NCBI GenBank assembly: GCA_937930605.1
Contig: CALHBZ010000046.1
Span: 1 to 8,755, forward strand
Origin: Streptococcus oralis
GTDB taxonomy: Bacteria > Bacillota > Bacilli > Lactobacillales > Streptococcaceae
DNA: 8,755 nt
Direction of reading: 5' to 3'
In this document: positions 7,888 through 8,755 of the stretch, piece by piece
How positions within the stretch are numbered: the stretch's first letter is position 1
How the letters are laid out: every line of letters begins with the position of its first letter
The notes under the pieces: model-generated
Databases searched by the model: none
Seen by the model: only the letters and a program-made list of their open reading frames with translations
What the model was told of the DNA's origin: nothing
Position numbers and translations under genes: made by a program

Positions 7888-8712
7888 ATGAGAAAAAAAA
7901 CGATTGGTGAGGTTCTGCGTTTAGCCAGAATTAATCAGGGATTGAGTATAGAAGAACTGCAGGCAAAAACGGATATTCAGATGAATTTATTAGAGGCTAT
8001 GGAGGCTGATGATTTTGATCGCCTTCCTAGTCCATTTTATGCTCGTTCTTTTTTAAGAAAATATGCCTGGGCGGTTGAATTGGACGAGCGAATCATTTTG
8101 GATGCCTATGATTCGGGAAGCATGATTACCTATGAAGAGGTCGATGTTGATGAGGAAGACTTGTCTGGTCGTAGACGGTCAAATAAGAAAAAAACGTCTT
8201 ATCTCCCTCTGTTTTACTTCGTTCTGTTTGCTTTGTCGATTTTAATTTTTGTGACCTATTATGTTTGGAATTATATCCAGACTCAACCAATGCGCCCTTC
8301 TTCAGCTAATTATAGTGTTGTGAACTCAACTGGTTCAACAACCTCGTCTAGTTCATCTTCTAGTAGTCAGACATCAAGCTCATCTTCTATTGCGGAATCA
8401 ACTATTACCGTTTCAGGTGAAGGAAACCGCATTGAAGCTCGCTATAAAACGAGTAAGGAAACAGCTACGGTTCAGCTAACAGTTTCAGATGCAACTAGCT
8501 GGGTTAGTGTTTCAGGGAGTGACCTTGAAGGTGGTGTGACCTTGTCAGCAGACAATAAAAACGCAAAAACAACAGTTTCGACGAAAAATCCTGTGACGAT
8601 TACTTTGGGTGTAGTGAAGGGAGTTGCTTTAACTGTGGACAATCAAACGATTGATACTTCCAAGCTGACAACTCAGACTGGAACTGTGACACTTACATTC
8701 ACTACAGATTAA
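7888..8712 (+). CDS. rodZ: RodZ-like cell-shape protein (HTH, single membrane pass, DUF4115-type domain)
   Basis: RodZ-type proteins are bitopic membrane proteins that help organise the elongation machinery of the cell wall. In this 274-residue protein the cytoplasmic part (residues 5-76) is a helix-turn-helix of the Xre-like RodZ type (IGEVLRLARINQGLSIEEL, then DDFDRLPSPFYARSFLRKYA). An acidic segment YEEVDVDEED precedes a basic RRRSNKKK stretch (95-102), and a single hydrophobic helix spans about 105-130 (YLPLFYFVLFALSILIFV), giving the cytoplasm-in orientation by the positive-inside rule. Outside is a linker with long serine runs (147-171) and a beta-rich domain (173-274) with the repeated Thr/Val strands of the RodZ C-terminal domain. 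Start 7888 is chosen over 7879 on ribosome-site spacing. It lies 37 bases after the ymfH-like gene with no terminator between, and directly before pgsA, as in the Bacillus ymfM-pgsA arrangement. Confidence 0.93.
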   Translation: MRKKTIGEVLRLARINQGLSIEELQAKTDIQMNLLEAMEADDFDRLPSPFYARSFLRKYAWAVELDERIILDAYDSGSMITYEEVDVDEEDLSGRRRSNKKKTSYLPLFYFVLFALSILIFVTYYVWNYIQTQPMRPSSANYSVVNSTGSTTSSSSSSSSQTSSSSSIAESTITVSGEGNRIEARYKTSKETATVQLTVSDATSWVSVSGSDLEGGVTLSADNKNAKTTVSTKNPVTITLGVVKGVALTVDNQTIDTSKLTTQTGTVTLTFTTD

Positions 8713-8722
8713 GGAAAAATCA

Positions 8723-8755
8723 ATGAAAAAAGAACAAATTCCTAATGTATTAACT
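8723..8755 (+). CDS. pgsA: CDP-diacylglycerol-glycerol-3-phosphate 3-phosphatidyltransferase, first 11 codons
   Basis: Only MKKEQIPNVLT is present before the window ends. This matches what I recall as the start of streptococcal PgsA (MKKEQIPN-LT), the membrane enzyme that makes phosphatidylglycerol phosphate from CDP-diacylglycerol and glycerol-3-phosphate, and pgsA follows rodZ in many Firmicutes. The ribosome site AAGGA (8711-8715) overlaps the rodZ stop codon, with seven bases to the ATG, so the gene belongs to the same operon. No catalytic motif is in view, so the identification rests on the N-terminus and context. Confidence 0.75.
   Translation, partial: MKKEQIPNVLT

Overview
The window looks like chromosomal DNA of a low-GC Gram-positive coccus, most likely a Streptococcus of the mitis group. 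This rests on recognising the protein sequences (ABC-F, TrpRS, IMPDH, RecF, RodZ and the first PgsA residues all read as streptococcal) and on the typical signals: strong AGGAGG-type ribosome sites and TGn-TATAAT extended -10 promoters. No database search was run. I see no mobile element, CRISPR array, rRNA or tRNA. This is ordinary core-genome housekeeping DNA, and I did not find a credible undescribed system.

Layout, left to right. (1) Positions 1-781, minus strand: the N-terminal 260 codons of a translation-associated ABC-F ATPase with a TTG start, cut by the window edge. (2) A divergent intergenic region (782-976) leads into trpS (tryptophanyl-tRNA synthetase, plus strand), a single-gene unit closed by an intrinsic terminator. 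(3) guaB (IMP dehydrogenase, plus) has its own promoter and ends at a strong hairpin that can work in both directions. (4) Converging on it from the right is a minus-strand pair, yaaA (S4-domain protein) and recF, 2 nt apart. (5) A 158-bp divergent promoter region separates yaaA from a plus-strand operon: ymfF-like (inactive M16 peptidase homologue), ymfH-like (M16 homologue with the HxxEH zinc motif), rodZ, and the first 11 codons of pgsA, which runs off the window.

Themes. trpS and ABC-F concern translation, guaB makes the precursor for guanine nucleotides, and yaaA-recF concerns replication and repair. The right-hand operon joins two paired peptidase-family proteins, a cell-shape protein and phosphatidylglycerolphosphate synthase. 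From general knowledge, yaaA-recF and guaB lie in the dnaA-dnaN-gyrBA origin region in Bacillus, and ymfF-ymfH-(ymfI...)-ymfM/rodZ-pgsA is a Bacillus cluster. The window therefore shows rearranged or condensed versions of two old Firmicute gene neighbourhoods. The points most worth a second look are the degenerate SMLET site of the YmfF-like protein in the register of its partner's HFLEH, the absence of ymfI from the cluster, the non-canonical first ABC signature of the ABC-F protein, and a nested inverted repeat between the yaaA and ymfF promoters.
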